A DNA stretch of 21,138 nucleotides from assembly GCA_035942915.1 (NCBI GenBank), contig DASZCR010000356.1, positions 1 through 21,138 of the forward strand, in the 5' to 3' direction. The position numbers were made by a program, and so were the translations under genes. Of the stretch, positions 1-8,172 are shown in pieces (the stretch's first letter is position 1; each line of letters begins with the position of its first letter). The notes under the pieces were generated by a model that was not told the origin of the DNA, ran no database searches, and saw only the letters and a program-made list of their open reading frames with translations. This DNA comes from DASZCR01 sp035942915 (GTDB lineage: Bacteria; Acidobacteriota; Blastocatellia; Pyrinomonadales; Pyrinomonadaceae).

Positions 1-1437
1 GCCCTGAGCCTTTAACAGTTCTGTGAGCAGCGTATGTGTCGGCACGTGGACGCCCGCATATGCCGAATCGCCGATGTCAATCATCAAGGAGCAGTCGCGC
101 GCGACGTGGCTCTTGAGACCCTTGAAGACCGCATTCATATCAGAGAAGTATGTCGCCGCCATCAAAGGGATACGCATGTCGTAAGCCGTCTCTCTGAGCC
201 TTTGAACGACGGCCGTGATGCTCTCCGGTAGTTCATCTGTGAGAGGCTTGCCGACCGTCACGTCGTTAATACCTGCCGTGATGGTACGTTGCCTGAAGGC
301 CGCGAGGTCAGAGGCCGAGCGCAGGCAGCGCAAGAACCACAACTCGACCTTAGTGTTGCGGAAATAGTTGGTGCCGTTCAGATACGGCGGGCTGGTCACA
401 ACGGCGTCCACTTCAAGAGAAGGGATGCTCTCAAGGTAGCGTGCATTTTCGCTGATTAACAGCGGATGCTGCGCGATTGAATCAATCCGCTCAAGGTCTG
501 TCGCGATGAGCCGGAGCATCTTTTGAATAGAGGGAATGAGCTGCTCGCTCCGGCGCTTTAACTCCGCTCCTGTCTTGAACCGCACATCACCACGCCGAAT
601 CAGGAGCGAGGCCGGAAGGAGACTCGACAAAACAGCGATGGTCACGAACTGCGCGATAGATGGTTCGGCGCACGCCAACTCATCTATGAAGCTACGCGCC
701 CTGAGAACGTCCGTCAAAACATCATCATCGAAGAACCTGCTATCGCCGAAAGTGGCTGTATAGGTTTCCCTCAACTGACGGTCTGGCAGCGTCTTATCGA
801 GACTTGTCGGGAGGCGCTCAGCCAAGTTGCGTAGAGCTACGCTCCATTGCCTGCGTGTCGCGTCGTCGGCAGTCAAGGCGTTGATTTTGCTTTCTATCAG
901 GTATTGGAGAAGCGGGTTCAACTCACAATAGAAAGCCTGCCTGCCGAGATTGGCTACGGTGAGAGGCGTCGTGCCGGAGCCTGCGAACGGGTCGAGTATC
1001 CGTGTTGCGTGCGGCGCAAATTCCTGTAGCACCTGCTCGACGAAGAGCGGCGAGTAGCCTTCGAGATATGGATACCAATCGTGCAGCGGTTCGGTCTGCC
1101 CGCCTCTGAAGGTTGTTTGTATCGGCTCGAAGAGTGGAAGCGGCGGAGCCGTCAAACTTCTGAGAGATGCTTGCGGCGCAGAATCGAGTCCGGCGAGCGC
1201 CCTCCGAAGCTGTCGGACGCAGTAGGTGTTGACCGCGATGCCTTCCTCTGCGGCTGCGCCCTGTAAAGATTCATAGGTCGTATGTCCGAGTATTTCACGC
1301 AACTCCTGACTCGAAAAAGCCTTGACCGATTCATAGACGTTCGCATCTCTGTTGCTGAAGGCGAGCGTGAGAGTCTTCTTGTGGGAGGATTCTGTCGGGT
1401 AGTCGGAAAAATAGATGGTCTTGAAACTTTGGCTCAT
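1..1437 (-). CDS. DNA methyltransferase (probably N4-cytosine type), truncated by the window edge
   Basis: An uninterrupted - strand reading frame runs through position 1, so the C-terminus is missing. It carries an AdoMet-binding motif I, DPFAGSGTT, at residues 149-157 and a catalytic motif IV, TSPPY, at 348-352. A Ser before PPY is typical of N4-cytosine methylases, whereas N6-adenine enzymes usually have Asp or Asn. Motif I comes before motif IV with about 190 residues between them, an alpha- or gamma-like order. The first ~110 residues match nothing I recognise. I chose the ATG at 1437 because GGAG lies 4 nt upstream; an in-frame ATG at 1497 is possible but has no ribosome site and sits inside a palindrome. 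One line of this gene (721-780) counts 48% GC against 67% for one line of the M16 gene (6121-6180), which hints at transfer. No restriction endonuclease is visible beside it, so it is either an orphan methylase or its partner lies left of the window. Confidence 0.85.
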   Translation of the reverse strand, partial: MSQSFKTIYFSDYPTESSHKKTLTLAFSNRDANVYESVKAFSSQELREILGHTTYESLQGAAAEEGIAVNTYCVRQLRRALAGLDSAPQASLRSLTAPPLPLFEPIQTTFRGGQTEPLHDWYPYLEGYSPLFVEQVLQEFAPHATRILDPFAGSGTTPLTVANLGRQAFYCELNPLLQYLIESKINALTADDATRRQWSVALRNLAERLPTSLDKTLPDRQLRETYTATFGDSRFFDDDVLTDVLRARSFIDELACAEPSIAQFVTIAVLSSLLPASLLIRRGDVRFKTGAELKRRSEQLIPSIQKMLRLIATDLERIDSIAQHPLLISENARYLESIPSLEVDAVVTSPPYLNGTNYFRNTKVELWFLRCLRSASDLAAFRQRTITAGINDVTVGKPLTDELPESITAVVQRLRETAYDMRIPLMAATYFSDMNAVFKGLKSHVARDCSLMIDIGDSAYAGVHVPTHTLLTELLKAQG

Positions 1438-1490
1438 CGTGCTCCGAATCGAGTGCGTCAATTTCAACTGCGGTGCTGACGGCGAAGAAC

Positions 1491-1507
1491 CTACCATATT
1501 ATGGTAG
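1491..1507. promoter_or_regulatory. Perfect 7-3-7 palindrome upstream of the methyltransferase
   Basis: CTACCAT-ATT-ATGGTAG is a perfect inverted repeat at the edge of an AT-rich stretch (about 1498-1580). Read on the - strand it contains CATAAT, a plausible -10 element. If the methylase starts at 1437, this is an operator-like site in its promoter or leader. Autoregulation of a methyltransferase gene would be reasonable, but that is inference. The rest of the gap up to 1714 holds only the hairpin listed separately. Confidence 0.45.
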
Positions 1508-1606
1508 ATACTTCTACATCTATTTTAAGCTCGCCTGCGACCTGTAAGCCTAATCATTTATTTAACTTAGGTGGACTACATAAGAGATGTTATCGGACTC
1601 GGTAGG

Positions 1607-1657
1607 AGAGCCTTCGGACGCACGCGTGGGGCGTTAGCGCGTGCATCTGACGGCTCT
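1607..1657. repeat. Interrupted inverted repeat after the histidine phosphatase gene
   Basis: AGAGCC (1607-1612) pairs with GGCTCT (1652-1657), and inside it GCACGCG (1620-1626) pairs with CGCGTGC (1638-1644) around an 11-nt loop. A 7x7 internal loop separates the two helices. It lies downstream of the phosphatase stop codon and could be a terminator. There is no U-run after it on the - strand, so the role is uncertain. Confidence 0.35.
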
Positions 1658-1714
1658 GGGGATTGGGGGCGTTCTGTTTTGGGTGTCGGTATGGGCGTGG
1701 GCTTGCGGTGGGGT

Positions 1715-2341
1715 TTAATTTGAGCTGCCGTATTTCATGTGGAGGACTTTGGCTTTGCCTCTACCGTAGACGGTGACGACGAAGAGGTCGTCGAACTTCT
1801 TCTCATCGATTTTCGGGACAAGGTCTCCGCCGAGCAGACGGATAACTTCCGGGACTGTGTTGCTGTGGCCGATGACGAGTGTGGTGTCGCCTGCGCGCTC
1901 ATAAATCTTGTCTGTGATTTCCTTGATGGACTGTTCCGAAACCTGTCTGGGGTTCGTCGGACTCATCCTGATGGGCATAGGCGCGTAGGTGAGGCCGAGT
2001 TGTTTGGCGAGCGGTTCGGCGGTCTCTTTAGCGCGCAGGAATTGGGACGTGTAAATCGCTTTGACGTTGGAGTTTGCGAGCATCCGCGCCAACTCCTGTG
2101 CGCGCGCGCGGCCGCTGTCGTTGAGGGGCGGGTCTTCGGCTGGGGCGTCGGCCTTCTCGGCGTGTCGAATGAGGATGACGGTCGTCGTCTTGAACTCGTC
2201 CTGTGTCGAGGGCGCAGGCGTCTGCGTCCGCGCGGCGACGTACTGTGCGAGAAGGACGGCGCATGAGAGGGCGGCGAGTGCGAACAGGCTTTTGCGTGCG
2301 CGCGGGCGCAGTGCGTTGGCAGATGATTTCATAGGAAGCAT
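1715..2341 (-). CDS. Exported histidine phosphatase (phosphoglycerate mutase/SixA-like)
   Basis: A 208-residue protein of the histidine phosphatase superfamily, which hydrolyses phosphoesters through a phospho-histidine intermediate. The catalytic motif LIRHAEK has the nucleophile His60, and the second histidine is in VIGHSN (His159). A basic N-terminus followed by a hydrophobic stretch (about residues 18-36) predicts secretion or membrane anchoring, so it probably acts in the periplasm; the substrate cannot be told. The start is ambiguous: AAGGAG lies only 2 nt before the ATG at 2341 and 11 nt before a second in-frame ATG at 2332. Both starts keep the signal segment. It is separated from the serine hydrolase upstream by about 135 bp in which I see no further feature. 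Confidence 0.85.
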   Translation of the reverse strand: MLPMKSSANALRPRARKSLFALAALSCAVLLAQYVAARTQTPAPSTQDEFKTTTVILIRHAEKADAPAEDPPLNDSGRARAQELARMLANSNVKAIYTSQFLRAKETAEPLAKQLGLTYAPMPIRMSPTNPRQVSEQSIKEITDKIYERAGDTTLVIGHSNTVPEVIRLLGGDLVPKIDEKKFDDLFVVTVYGRGKAKVLHMKYGSSN

Positions 2342-2476
2342 GTCTCCTTACGTCAAGCTAGGATTTCGGTCAGGTTCAGAGCAGTAAGCTCCCCTGCTCG
2401 TAGATGTTGTCTTAGAAATGCAGGGTCATCTCCGAGAGCCGACGAGGCGGGCTGTCGCTTCGAGTTTTGCACGCTC

Positions 2477-3634
2477 TCACTTGGCGATGCGCAGGGTGTG
2501 TGCAATCTGTTCGTAGAGTTTATTGAACACGAAGGTCTCTTCGGGCTGCGCCTGATTATAGTGCCTGACTATCGTCACATCCGCTTCGGGGCAATGATAG
2601 GCCGAAGTTCCCCAAAAGCCCGTGTGTCCCCAACAGACGTTTCCGGCAATCGTCCGGCGCGAGATGCCCGACGCGTATGCGCCGCCGGGGCTGCGCTCGT
2701 TGGTCGCAGGGACGGCGAGCATCGTCTGAAGCGTCGCAGGTTTGCGAAACACGCGACCTTCGAGCAGTGCGCGATAGAAGCGCGCGAGGTCTTCGACGGA
2801 GGAGACGAGGCCGCCGCCGCCGTATAAATCCACAGACGGGTCGAAGCCGAGCGCATCTGTCTCGGCCAGAAAGGGGTGCGAAAGCTCTCCGGCGGCGGGC
2901 GGCGCGGGTTCAAGCGTCTCAAGATAGGTTTCGTCGAGTCCGAGTTTTTTGAAATCGAGCAGCGTGCGATAGGCCTGCGCCAGAGGTTTGTGGCTCAGGC
3001 GTTCGATAATTTCGCCGAGCAGAATGTAGCCCGTGTCCGAATAATGATAACCCTTGCCCGGCTCGAAGCGGGGCTTGCCCCACTTGATGGCCGCCTGCAC
3101 CTGCTCCATGCGCGTCCAGCGGTGCTTCGGGTCGGCGAGGACGGCTGCGTAGTAACGCATGTCGGTTGCGTAATCGAAAATGCCGCTCGTGTGCGTGAGC
3201 AGTTGGCGGATGGTGATGAGGTTCGTGCGGTAGCCGCCTGCGTCGAGTGCGGCGTTGTAATCTGCGGGGAGATAACGCCGGATGGGTGCGTCGAGGTCGA
3301 GTTTGCCCTCTTCGTAGAGGCGCAGAATGGCGGCGGCGGTGAAAGTTTTGGTGACGCTGGCGACGCGAAAAAGGTGGCGCGGGTTGAGCGGTCGTTTCGA
3401 TTGACGGTCGAAGACTCCTGCGGCGAGGCTCACGTCGAGGCGTCGGCGCGGCGCGGTGACGTGCAGCAGTTCACCCGGCAGACTCGGATTGGCGGCGACT
3501 TCGGCCGCGAGCAGTTTGCGCAGGTCATCGGTCGTATCCGTCCTGACGGCTTCCTGCGCCGACGAGAGCCGGACGCAGATGAGAATCGACATCAATAACA
3601 GTAGCCGCGTCGTCGTGCGTCTGTGTGCTTTCAT
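2477..3634 (-). CDS. Exported serine hydrolase, class C beta-lactamase/penicillin-binding-like family
   Basis: A 385-residue member of the beta-lactamase-related serine hydrolases (Pfam Beta-lactamase family). The SxxK motif is SVTK at 93-96 (nucleophile Ser93), the second motif is YSD at 198-200, where the canonical form is YxN, and the third is HTG at 337-339. The N-terminus (residues 1-26) is a signal peptide with an LLLLMSILI core and an SSA-Q cleavage site. It is probably a periplasmic esterase, D-Ala-D-Ala-type peptidase or similar; the family is too broad to name a substrate, and resistance should not be assumed. The ATG at 3634 has a GGGAAG ribosome site 6 nt upstream. It follows the VOC gene by only 27 bp, so the two are probably co-transcribed. 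Confidence 0.88.
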   Translation of the reverse strand: MKAHRRTTTRLLLLMSILICVRLSSAQEAVRTDTTDDLRKLLAAEVAANPSLPGELLHVTAPRRRLDVSLAAGVFDRQSKRPLNPRHLFRVASVTKTFTAAAILRLYEEGKLDLDAPIRRYLPADYNAALDAGGYRTNLITIRQLLTHTSGIFDYATDMRYYAAVLADPKHRWTRMEQVQAAIKWGKPRFEPGKGYHYSDTGYILLGEIIERLSHKPLAQAYRTLLDFKKLGLDETYLETLEPAPPAAGELSHPFLAETDALGFDPSVDLYGGGGLVSSVEDLARFYRALLEGRVFRKPATLQTMLAVPATNERSPGGAYASGISRRTIAGNVCWGHTGFWGTSAYHCPEADVTIVRHYNQAQPEETFVFNKLYEQIAHTLRIAK

Positions 3635-3661
3635 CGTCTGCTTCCCTTTCCCTCTCCCGTC

Positions 3662-4144
3662 TCAGTCGCGTGTTGCGCCCTCTTCGGCTTTGAAGTTCGG
3701 GTTCTCGATGATGCCGAAGAGGTTGCCGAACGGGTCTGTCACGGTCGCAACGATGATGCCTCCGCCAACTTCCTGCGGGTCTGTATGCTTGGTTGCGCCG
3801 AGTTCCTGCGCGTGGCGGTAGGCGGCCCGCGCATCTGCTACGCCCCAGTAGGCGACGACGTTGCCGCCTCTCGTGATGCCCTGCGCGTCCGGGTCGAGGC
3901 CGAGTTCATAGCCGCCGACGTTGAAGCCGACGTAGAACGGTTCATCGAAGTAAGGTTTGATGCCGAGCAGGTTCGAGTACCATTCTTTGGCTTTAGCCAA
4001 ATCTTCGACGTGATAGATGACTGTCCTCAGTCCTTGAAACATGCGCGCCTCCTTCACGGTTTTTCGCTTCGGCTGGAAGCCGACGTAGAAGAGTATGAAG
4101 CCGAGTATAATGAGGATAACGACGAAAGCGAATTTCCGTTTCAT
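3662..4144 (-). CDS. VOC/glyoxalase-family protein with an optional N-terminal membrane anchor
   Basis: A vicinal-oxygen-chelate fold protein: 'GLRTVIYHVEDLAKAKEWYS' opens the domain and 'TVTDPFGNLFGIIENPN' is the usual closing strand motif. The substrate is unknown. From the ATG at 4144 it has 160 residues and begins with a single membrane helix (about residues 5-22, FAFVVILIILGFILFYV). That start has GGAG 5 nt upstream. An internal ATG at 4042 gives a soluble 126-residue VOC domain and has an even better ribosome site, AAGGAGG, also 5 nt upstream. The ATG at 4186 adds 14 residues without a convincing ribosome site and is disfavoured. It is divergent from the M16 peptidase gene and immediately precedes the serine hydrolase gene. 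Confidence 0.85.
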   Translation of the reverse strand: MKRKFAFVVILIILGFILFYVGFQPKRKTVKEARMFQGLRTVIYHVEDLAKAKEWYSNLLGIKPYFDEPFYVGFNVGGYELGLDPDAQGITRGGNVVAYWGVADARAAYRHAQELGATKHTDPQEVGGGIIVATVTDPFGNLFGIIENPNFKAEEGATRD

Positions 4145-4194
4145 CCCATCTCCTTTTTTGTCTGTCGAGGCCGAGACGAATTTCATCTCGCGGC

Positions 4195-4224
4195 TTGTCT
4201 TCGGCAGACCTGTGCTTTTATATT
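4195..4224 (+). promoter_or_regulatory. Candidate sigma70-type promoter for the M16 peptidase gene
   Basis: TTGTCT (4195-4200), an 18-nt spacer and TATATT (4219-4224) lie in the 117-bp divergent gap between the VOC and M16 genes. The predicted transcript would start near 4231, about 30 nt before the M16 ATG. The same AT-rich core read on the other strand (AATATA) might serve the VOC gene, but I see no good -35 for it. Confidence 0.45.
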
Positions 4225-4261
4225 CGCTCTGTCCTCTAAACGAATCCGCCTGAGGTATCCC

Positions 4262-7072
4262 ATGAAATCGAAAGTGCTCGCTTTATTCATTGCGTTAGTC
4301 TTCGTCTGCGCTCCTGTGACCGTGCTCGGCTCGCCGCAGGCGAAGGCGCAGAGGCCGTCGAGACCGGCCGAAAGGACAGGGGCGGCGACTCCCGTCCAGT
4401 TTAACCGCGAACAGTTCCGCATCAAGCATGAGAAGTTCGTGCTCGACAACGGGCTGACGCTGCTCGTGCATGAAGACCACAGCGTTCCCATCGTCGGCGT
4501 CAACATCTGGTATCACGTCGGCTCGCGCAACGAGCGGCGCGGCAAGACAGGCTTCGCGCATCTCTTCGAGCACTTCTTCTTCAACGGCTCGGAGAACTAC
4601 CCGCACGGATTCCGCGAGGCGATGGACGACCTCGGTGCGAACAACCGCAACGGCACGACCAGCACCGACCGCACCAACTTCTTCGAGGACGTGCCCGTTT
4701 CCGGCCTCGAACGCACGCTCTATCTGGAAGCAGACCGCATGGGCTTTCTCGCCGGTCACATCTCGAAAGAGATGCTTGAGCGCGAGCGCGGCGTCGTGCA
4801 GAACGAGAAGCGACAGGGCGAAAACCAGCCTTACGGGCGCGTCTTCAGCGAAATCGTCGGCACGATTTACCCCTATTCGCATCCCTACTCGTGGTCAACC
4901 ATCGGCAGCATGGAAGACCTCAACGCCGCTTCGCTCGACGATATCAAAGAGTGGTACAGAACCTACTACGGGCCGAACAACGCCGTCATCGCGCTGGCCG
5001 GAGACATCACGCCGCAACGCGCGCTCGAACTAGTACAGAAATACTTCGGCGGCATCCCGCCGGGGCCGCCGCTCGTCCGCGCTTCGACGTGGATTCCGCG
5101 CCTCGAACGCAACATTCGCGCCGAGATGGAAGACCGCGTCCCGCAGGCGCGCATCTACCGCGTCTATCACGCGCCCGCTTGGAGCGACCCGGAGTTGCAA
5201 CACCTCTCGCTCTTCGCAAGCATCCTTTCCGGCTCGAAGAGCGCGCGGCTCGACCGCCGTCTCATCTACGAGAAAGAACTGGCGACGAACGTCTCGGCCG
5301 GAATGCTTGAACGCGAGTTGGGCAGCAATCTGCTCATCACGGCGACGGTCAAGCCCGGCGTTGACCCGGCCGTCGTCGAGCGCGAAACCGATGCCGTCAT
5401 CCGTGAGCTTATCGAGAGAGGGCCGACGGCCGAAGAAGTCCGTCGCGCGCAGAACCGTGCGCTCTCAGACTTCGTGCGCGGCACGGAGCGCCTCGGCGGG
5501 TTCGGCGGACGCTCCGACATCCTTGCAGAGAGCATGACCTTCGGCGGCGACCCGAACGTCTACCTGAGCCAGTTGGAAGAGATGGCGACGGCGAGTCCTG
5601 AAGAGGTGCGCGCGGCGGGCAAGCGTTGGGTGGAGACGAACCATTTCACGATGCTCGTCAAGCCGTTCCCGCAACTCGCGGCGGGCACGAGCAGCGTCAA
5701 CCGCAAGGTTCTGCCCCCGCTCGGCGCAGCGCCCGAAGTGAACTTCCCCGAAGTGCAGAGGGCGAAGCTGAAGAACGGTCTCTCCGTCATGCTGCTTGAG
5801 CGCCATTCCGCGCCGCTCGTTAACCTGACGCTCGCCGTCGATGCCGGTTATGCGGCCGACCCCGCAGGCAAAGCGGGCGCGGCGTCGCTCGCGCTCGACC
5901 TGTTGGACGAAGGGACGAAGACGCGCGATGCCTTCCAGATTGTCAACGAACTCGACGCGCTCGGCGCGCGACTCGGCACGGGCAACTCGCTCGACCTCTC
6001 TTTCGTGCGCCTGCAAGCCTTGCCGATGAATCTCGGCGCTTCGCTCGAAGTCTTCTCAGACGTGGTGCTCAATCCAGCTTTCGGTCAGGAGATGTTCGAG
6101 CTTCAGAAGCGCCGCCGTCTCGCGCAAATCGAACAGGAGAAGGCGCAACCGAACACGGCCGCGATGCGCGTCCTGCCCTCTCTGCTCTACGGCGCAGGCC
6201 ATGCTTACGGAAACCCGACCACCGGCTCAGGCTATGAAAAGACGGTCGCCTCGCTCACGCGCGAAGACCTCATGTCGTGGCATGCGGCGTGGTTTCGTCC
6301 GAACAACTCGACGCTCGTCGTCGCTGGCGATGTGACGATGGACAAACTGCTGCCCGCTCTCGAACGTGCCTTCGGCGCGTGGCGGTCGGGCACGCCGCCC
6401 ACTAAGAAACTTGAGACGGTCGCACGCACACCCGGCAAGAAGGTCTATCTGATAGACAAACCCGACGCGACGCAATCGGTCATCGTCGCCGCGCATCTCT
6501 CCGAGCCGGGCGGACAGGCCGAAGACCTCGCCATCGAAACCGTGATGCGGAATTTCGGCGGCATGGCAACCTCGCGTCTCAATCGCAACCTGCGCCTCGA
6601 CAAACATTGGAGCTATGGCACGTCCGGCTCTGTCTTGAAGGCTCGCGGGCAGCGTCCGTTCCTCGTCGTCGCGCCCGTGCAGACGGACAAGACGAAAGAA
6701 GCGATGGTCGAAGTGGCGAAGGAGATTCGCGGTGTCGCGGGCGAGCGTCCGCTGGCGGGTGAAGAGTACGCGAGCATCATGCGCAACATGACGATGCGTC
6801 TGCCCGGCCGTTTCGAGACTCTCAGCGCGCTCGAAGATGCGGCGATTGACCTCATCAACTTCGGTCTTGCGCCCGACTACTGGGCGCACTACGCGCGCAG
6901 CGTCCGCGCGCTGTCCGAACCGCAACTGGCAGCGGCCTCGAAGAAGTTTGTGCGCCCCGACGAAATCATCTGGATTGTCGTCGGCGACCTCAGAAAAGTT
7001 GAAGCGGGCGTCCGGCAACTCGGCTACGGTGAGGTCGTCCGTCTCGACGCAAACGGAGAGCCTGTGCGTTAA
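4262..7072 (+). CDS. Secreted two-domain M16 (insulinase/pitrilysin-like) zinc metallopeptidase
   Basis: A 936-residue peptidase with two M16 halves fused in one chain. The inverted zinc motif HxxEH is HLFEH at residues 100-104, with the downstream conserved glutamate in the region LERERGVVQNEKR. The second half (from about residue 490) has 'SLALDLLDEGT' where the zinc motif would be, as is normal for the non-catalytic half. It retains the C-terminal substrate-binding region around 'HWSYGTSGSV'. A signal peptide covers about residues 1-24, so it acts in the periplasm, probably degrading peptides. The frame is open back to 3623, but that extension is antisense to the VOC gene. The ATG at 4262 has GAGG 6 nt upstream, a signal peptide and a promoter, so I take it as the start. 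It is the only + strand gene in the window. Confidence 0.93.
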   Translation: MKSKVLALFIALVFVCAPVTVLGSPQAKAQRPSRPAERTGAATPVQFNREQFRIKHEKFVLDNGLTLLVHEDHSVPIVGVNIWYHVGSRNERRGKTGFAHLFEHFFFNGSENYPHGFREAMDDLGANNRNGTTSTDRTNFFEDVPVSGLERTLYLEADRMGFLAGHISKEMLERERGVVQNEKRQGENQPYGRVFSEIVGTIYPYSHPYSWSTIGSMEDLNAASLDDIKEWYRTYYGPNNAVIALAGDITPQRALELVQKYFGGIPPGPPLVRASTWIPRLERNIRAEMEDRVPQARIYRVYHAPAWSDPELQHLSLFASILSGSKSARLDRRLIYEKELATNVSAGMLERELGSNLLITATVKPGVDPAVVERETDAVIRELIERGPTAEEVRRAQNRALSDFVRGTERLGGFGGRSDILAESMTFGGDPNVYLSQLEEMATASPEEVRAAGKRWVETNHFTMLVKPFPQLAAGTSSVNRKVLPPLGAAPEVNFPEVQRAKLKNGLSVMLLERHSAPLVNLTLAVDAGYAADPAGKAGAASLALDLLDEGTKTRDAFQIVNELDALGARLGTGNSLDLSFVRLQALPMNLGASLEVFSDVVLNPAFGQEMFELQKRRRLAQIEQEKAQPNTAAMRVLPSLLYGAGHAYGNPTTGSGYEKTVASLTREDLMSWHAAWFRPNNSTLVVAGDVTMDKLLPALERAFGAWRSGTPPTKKLETVARTPGKKVYLIDKPDATQSVIVAAHLSEPGGQAEDLAIETVMRNFGGMATSRLNRNLRLDKHWSYGTSGSVLKARGQRPFLVVAPVQTDKTKEAMVEVAKEIRGVAGERPLAGEEYASIMRNMTMRLPGRFETLSALEDAAIDLINFGLAPDYWAHYARSVRALSEPQLAAASKKFVRPDEIIWIVVGDLRKVEAGVRQLGYGEVVRLDANGEPVR

Positions 7073-7075
7073 GAG

Positions 7076-7094
7076 GGCGCGTTCATTGCGCGCC
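7076..7094. terminator. Weak hairpin between the converging M16 and methyltransferase genes
   Basis: GGCGCG (7076-7081) and CGCGCC (7089-7094) can pair around a 7-nt loop, 3 nt after the M16 stop. It is GC-rich and well placed between convergent genes, but no clear U-tract follows on either strand, so termination is only a guess. Confidence 0.25.
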
Positions 7095-7141
7095 TTCGCA
7101 CGGGCTTAAGAGGGGTGCGGCTTCTTTTCTTCGCGCCGGGT

Positions 7142-8155
7142 TTACTTGCGCGAGATTATCAAACGCTGCGGTGACATCGGCAGTTGATGAAGTTCGCTCT
7201 CGGTGAAGCCAGCGTTTTTGAACATGCGTTCCAGTTCGGAGAAGGTGTAGGCGTCGCCGCTCGGCGTCCCGCTCAACATCAACAGGCTGAAGGCGGCAGG
7301 TATCGGCGGCGAGACTCTGTCTTCGTTCGGCACGAACTCAAGCGTGGCGACGCGGCCTCCATCGGCGAGTGCCGCGCGCACCTTGCGTAAGAGAGTCTCG
7401 CACGTCGGCGGGTCGAAGTGGTGCAGGAAGTTGGTGATGAGGACGAGGTCGTAGCCGAGGCCGTAGTCAACGTCGAAGGCGCTCCCTTCGAGTGTGGCGT
7501 AGCGGTCGGAGACGCCCGCGTGGCGCGCGTTCTCCTTCGCCACTTCGAGCACGCTCGGCCAGTCGAGCGCGACGACCTCTGCGCTGCGGTTCTGTTGCGC
7601 GACGGCGATGCCGAACAGGCCATGACCGGCCGCGATGTCGAGCACCTTCATCCTGCGGCCGTCGCCGTCGTCAACGAGTTTGGCAATCATCTGCGCGGGC
7701 ATCGCCATCAGCGGCGACATCGCACGCGCGAACTTCACCCACACAGGATGTTCCGGCGCGACCGTTCCGCCTTCTGCCAACGCCGTCCCGCCCCGCCGCA
7801 CGGCCTCCGTCAGATTCTCGAATCCTCCCATCAACATCGGCGAAAGCAGAAACTCGACGGCTGTGCCCATGTAGGCGGGCGAGCGCCGGTCGAGAAACGT
7901 CGCGGAGTCGGGCGTCAGGTTGTAGCCCTCGTCCGTCTTCGACAGAAAGCCGATGACGACGAGGTAATCGCAGAGGACGCGCATCCCGCGCGCGGACGTG
8001 CCGCAACGCTCGGCGGCCTCCTGCGCCGTGCGTGCTCCTTCGCCGAGTGCGGTGAAGAGGTCTAGTTCGAGCGCCGTTTTGATGGCGGCTGTTCGCTGGT
8101 AAGCGTTGACGGTTTCGATGAAAAGCTCCGGCGATGGTTGGCGGTTCTCACTCAT
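7142..8155 (-). CDS. AdoMet-dependent class I methyltransferase, small-molecule O-methyltransferase type
   Basis: A 337-residue protein with two parts. The N-terminal winged-helix/dimerisation region (about residues 10-95) is of the type found in plant-like and bacterial O-methyltransferases. The C-terminal Rossmann domain has motif I VLDIAAGHG at 171-179, an acidic loop VVALDWP near 195-200 and the motif ITNFLHHFD near 240-248. Relatives methylate small aromatic or polyketide/isoprenoid-like hydroxyls; the substrate here is unknown. It starts 17 bp after the phosphoesterase stop, with GAGGA 9 nt before the ATG, so it is most likely the last gene of the NusG-phosphoesterase-methyltransferase unit. 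It may tailor a product of the neighbouring peptide cluster, but nothing in the sequence proves that. Confidence 0.87.
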   Translation of the reverse strand: MSENRQPSPELFIETVNAYQRTAAIKTALELDLFTALGEGARTAQEAAERCGTSARGMRVLCDYLVVIGFLSKTDEGYNLTPDSATFLDRRSPAYMGTAVEFLLSPMLMGGFENLTEAVRRGGTALAEGGTVAPEHPVWVKFARAMSPLMAMPAQMIAKLVDDGDGRRMKVLDIAAGHGLFGIAVAQQNRSAEVVALDWPSVLEVAKENARHAGVSDRYATLEGSAFDVDYGLGYDLVLITNFLHHFDPPTCETLLRKVRAALADGGRVATLEFVPNEDRVSPPIPAAFSLLMLSGTPSGDAYTFSELERMFKNAGFTESELHQLPMSPQRLIISRK

Positions 8156-8172
8156 ACGCGCGAGTCCTCTGT

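Noticed and set aside
2477..3634. Naming the serine hydrolase as a true antibiotic-resistance beta-lactamase
   Set aside because: The second motif is YSD rather than YxN, and the family is dominated by esterases and peptidases. The sequence does not support a resistance claim.
3623..4261. 5' extension of the M16 peptidase frame
   Set aside because: The extension is antisense to the VOC gene and lies before a good signal peptide, ribosome site and promoter at 4195-4262.
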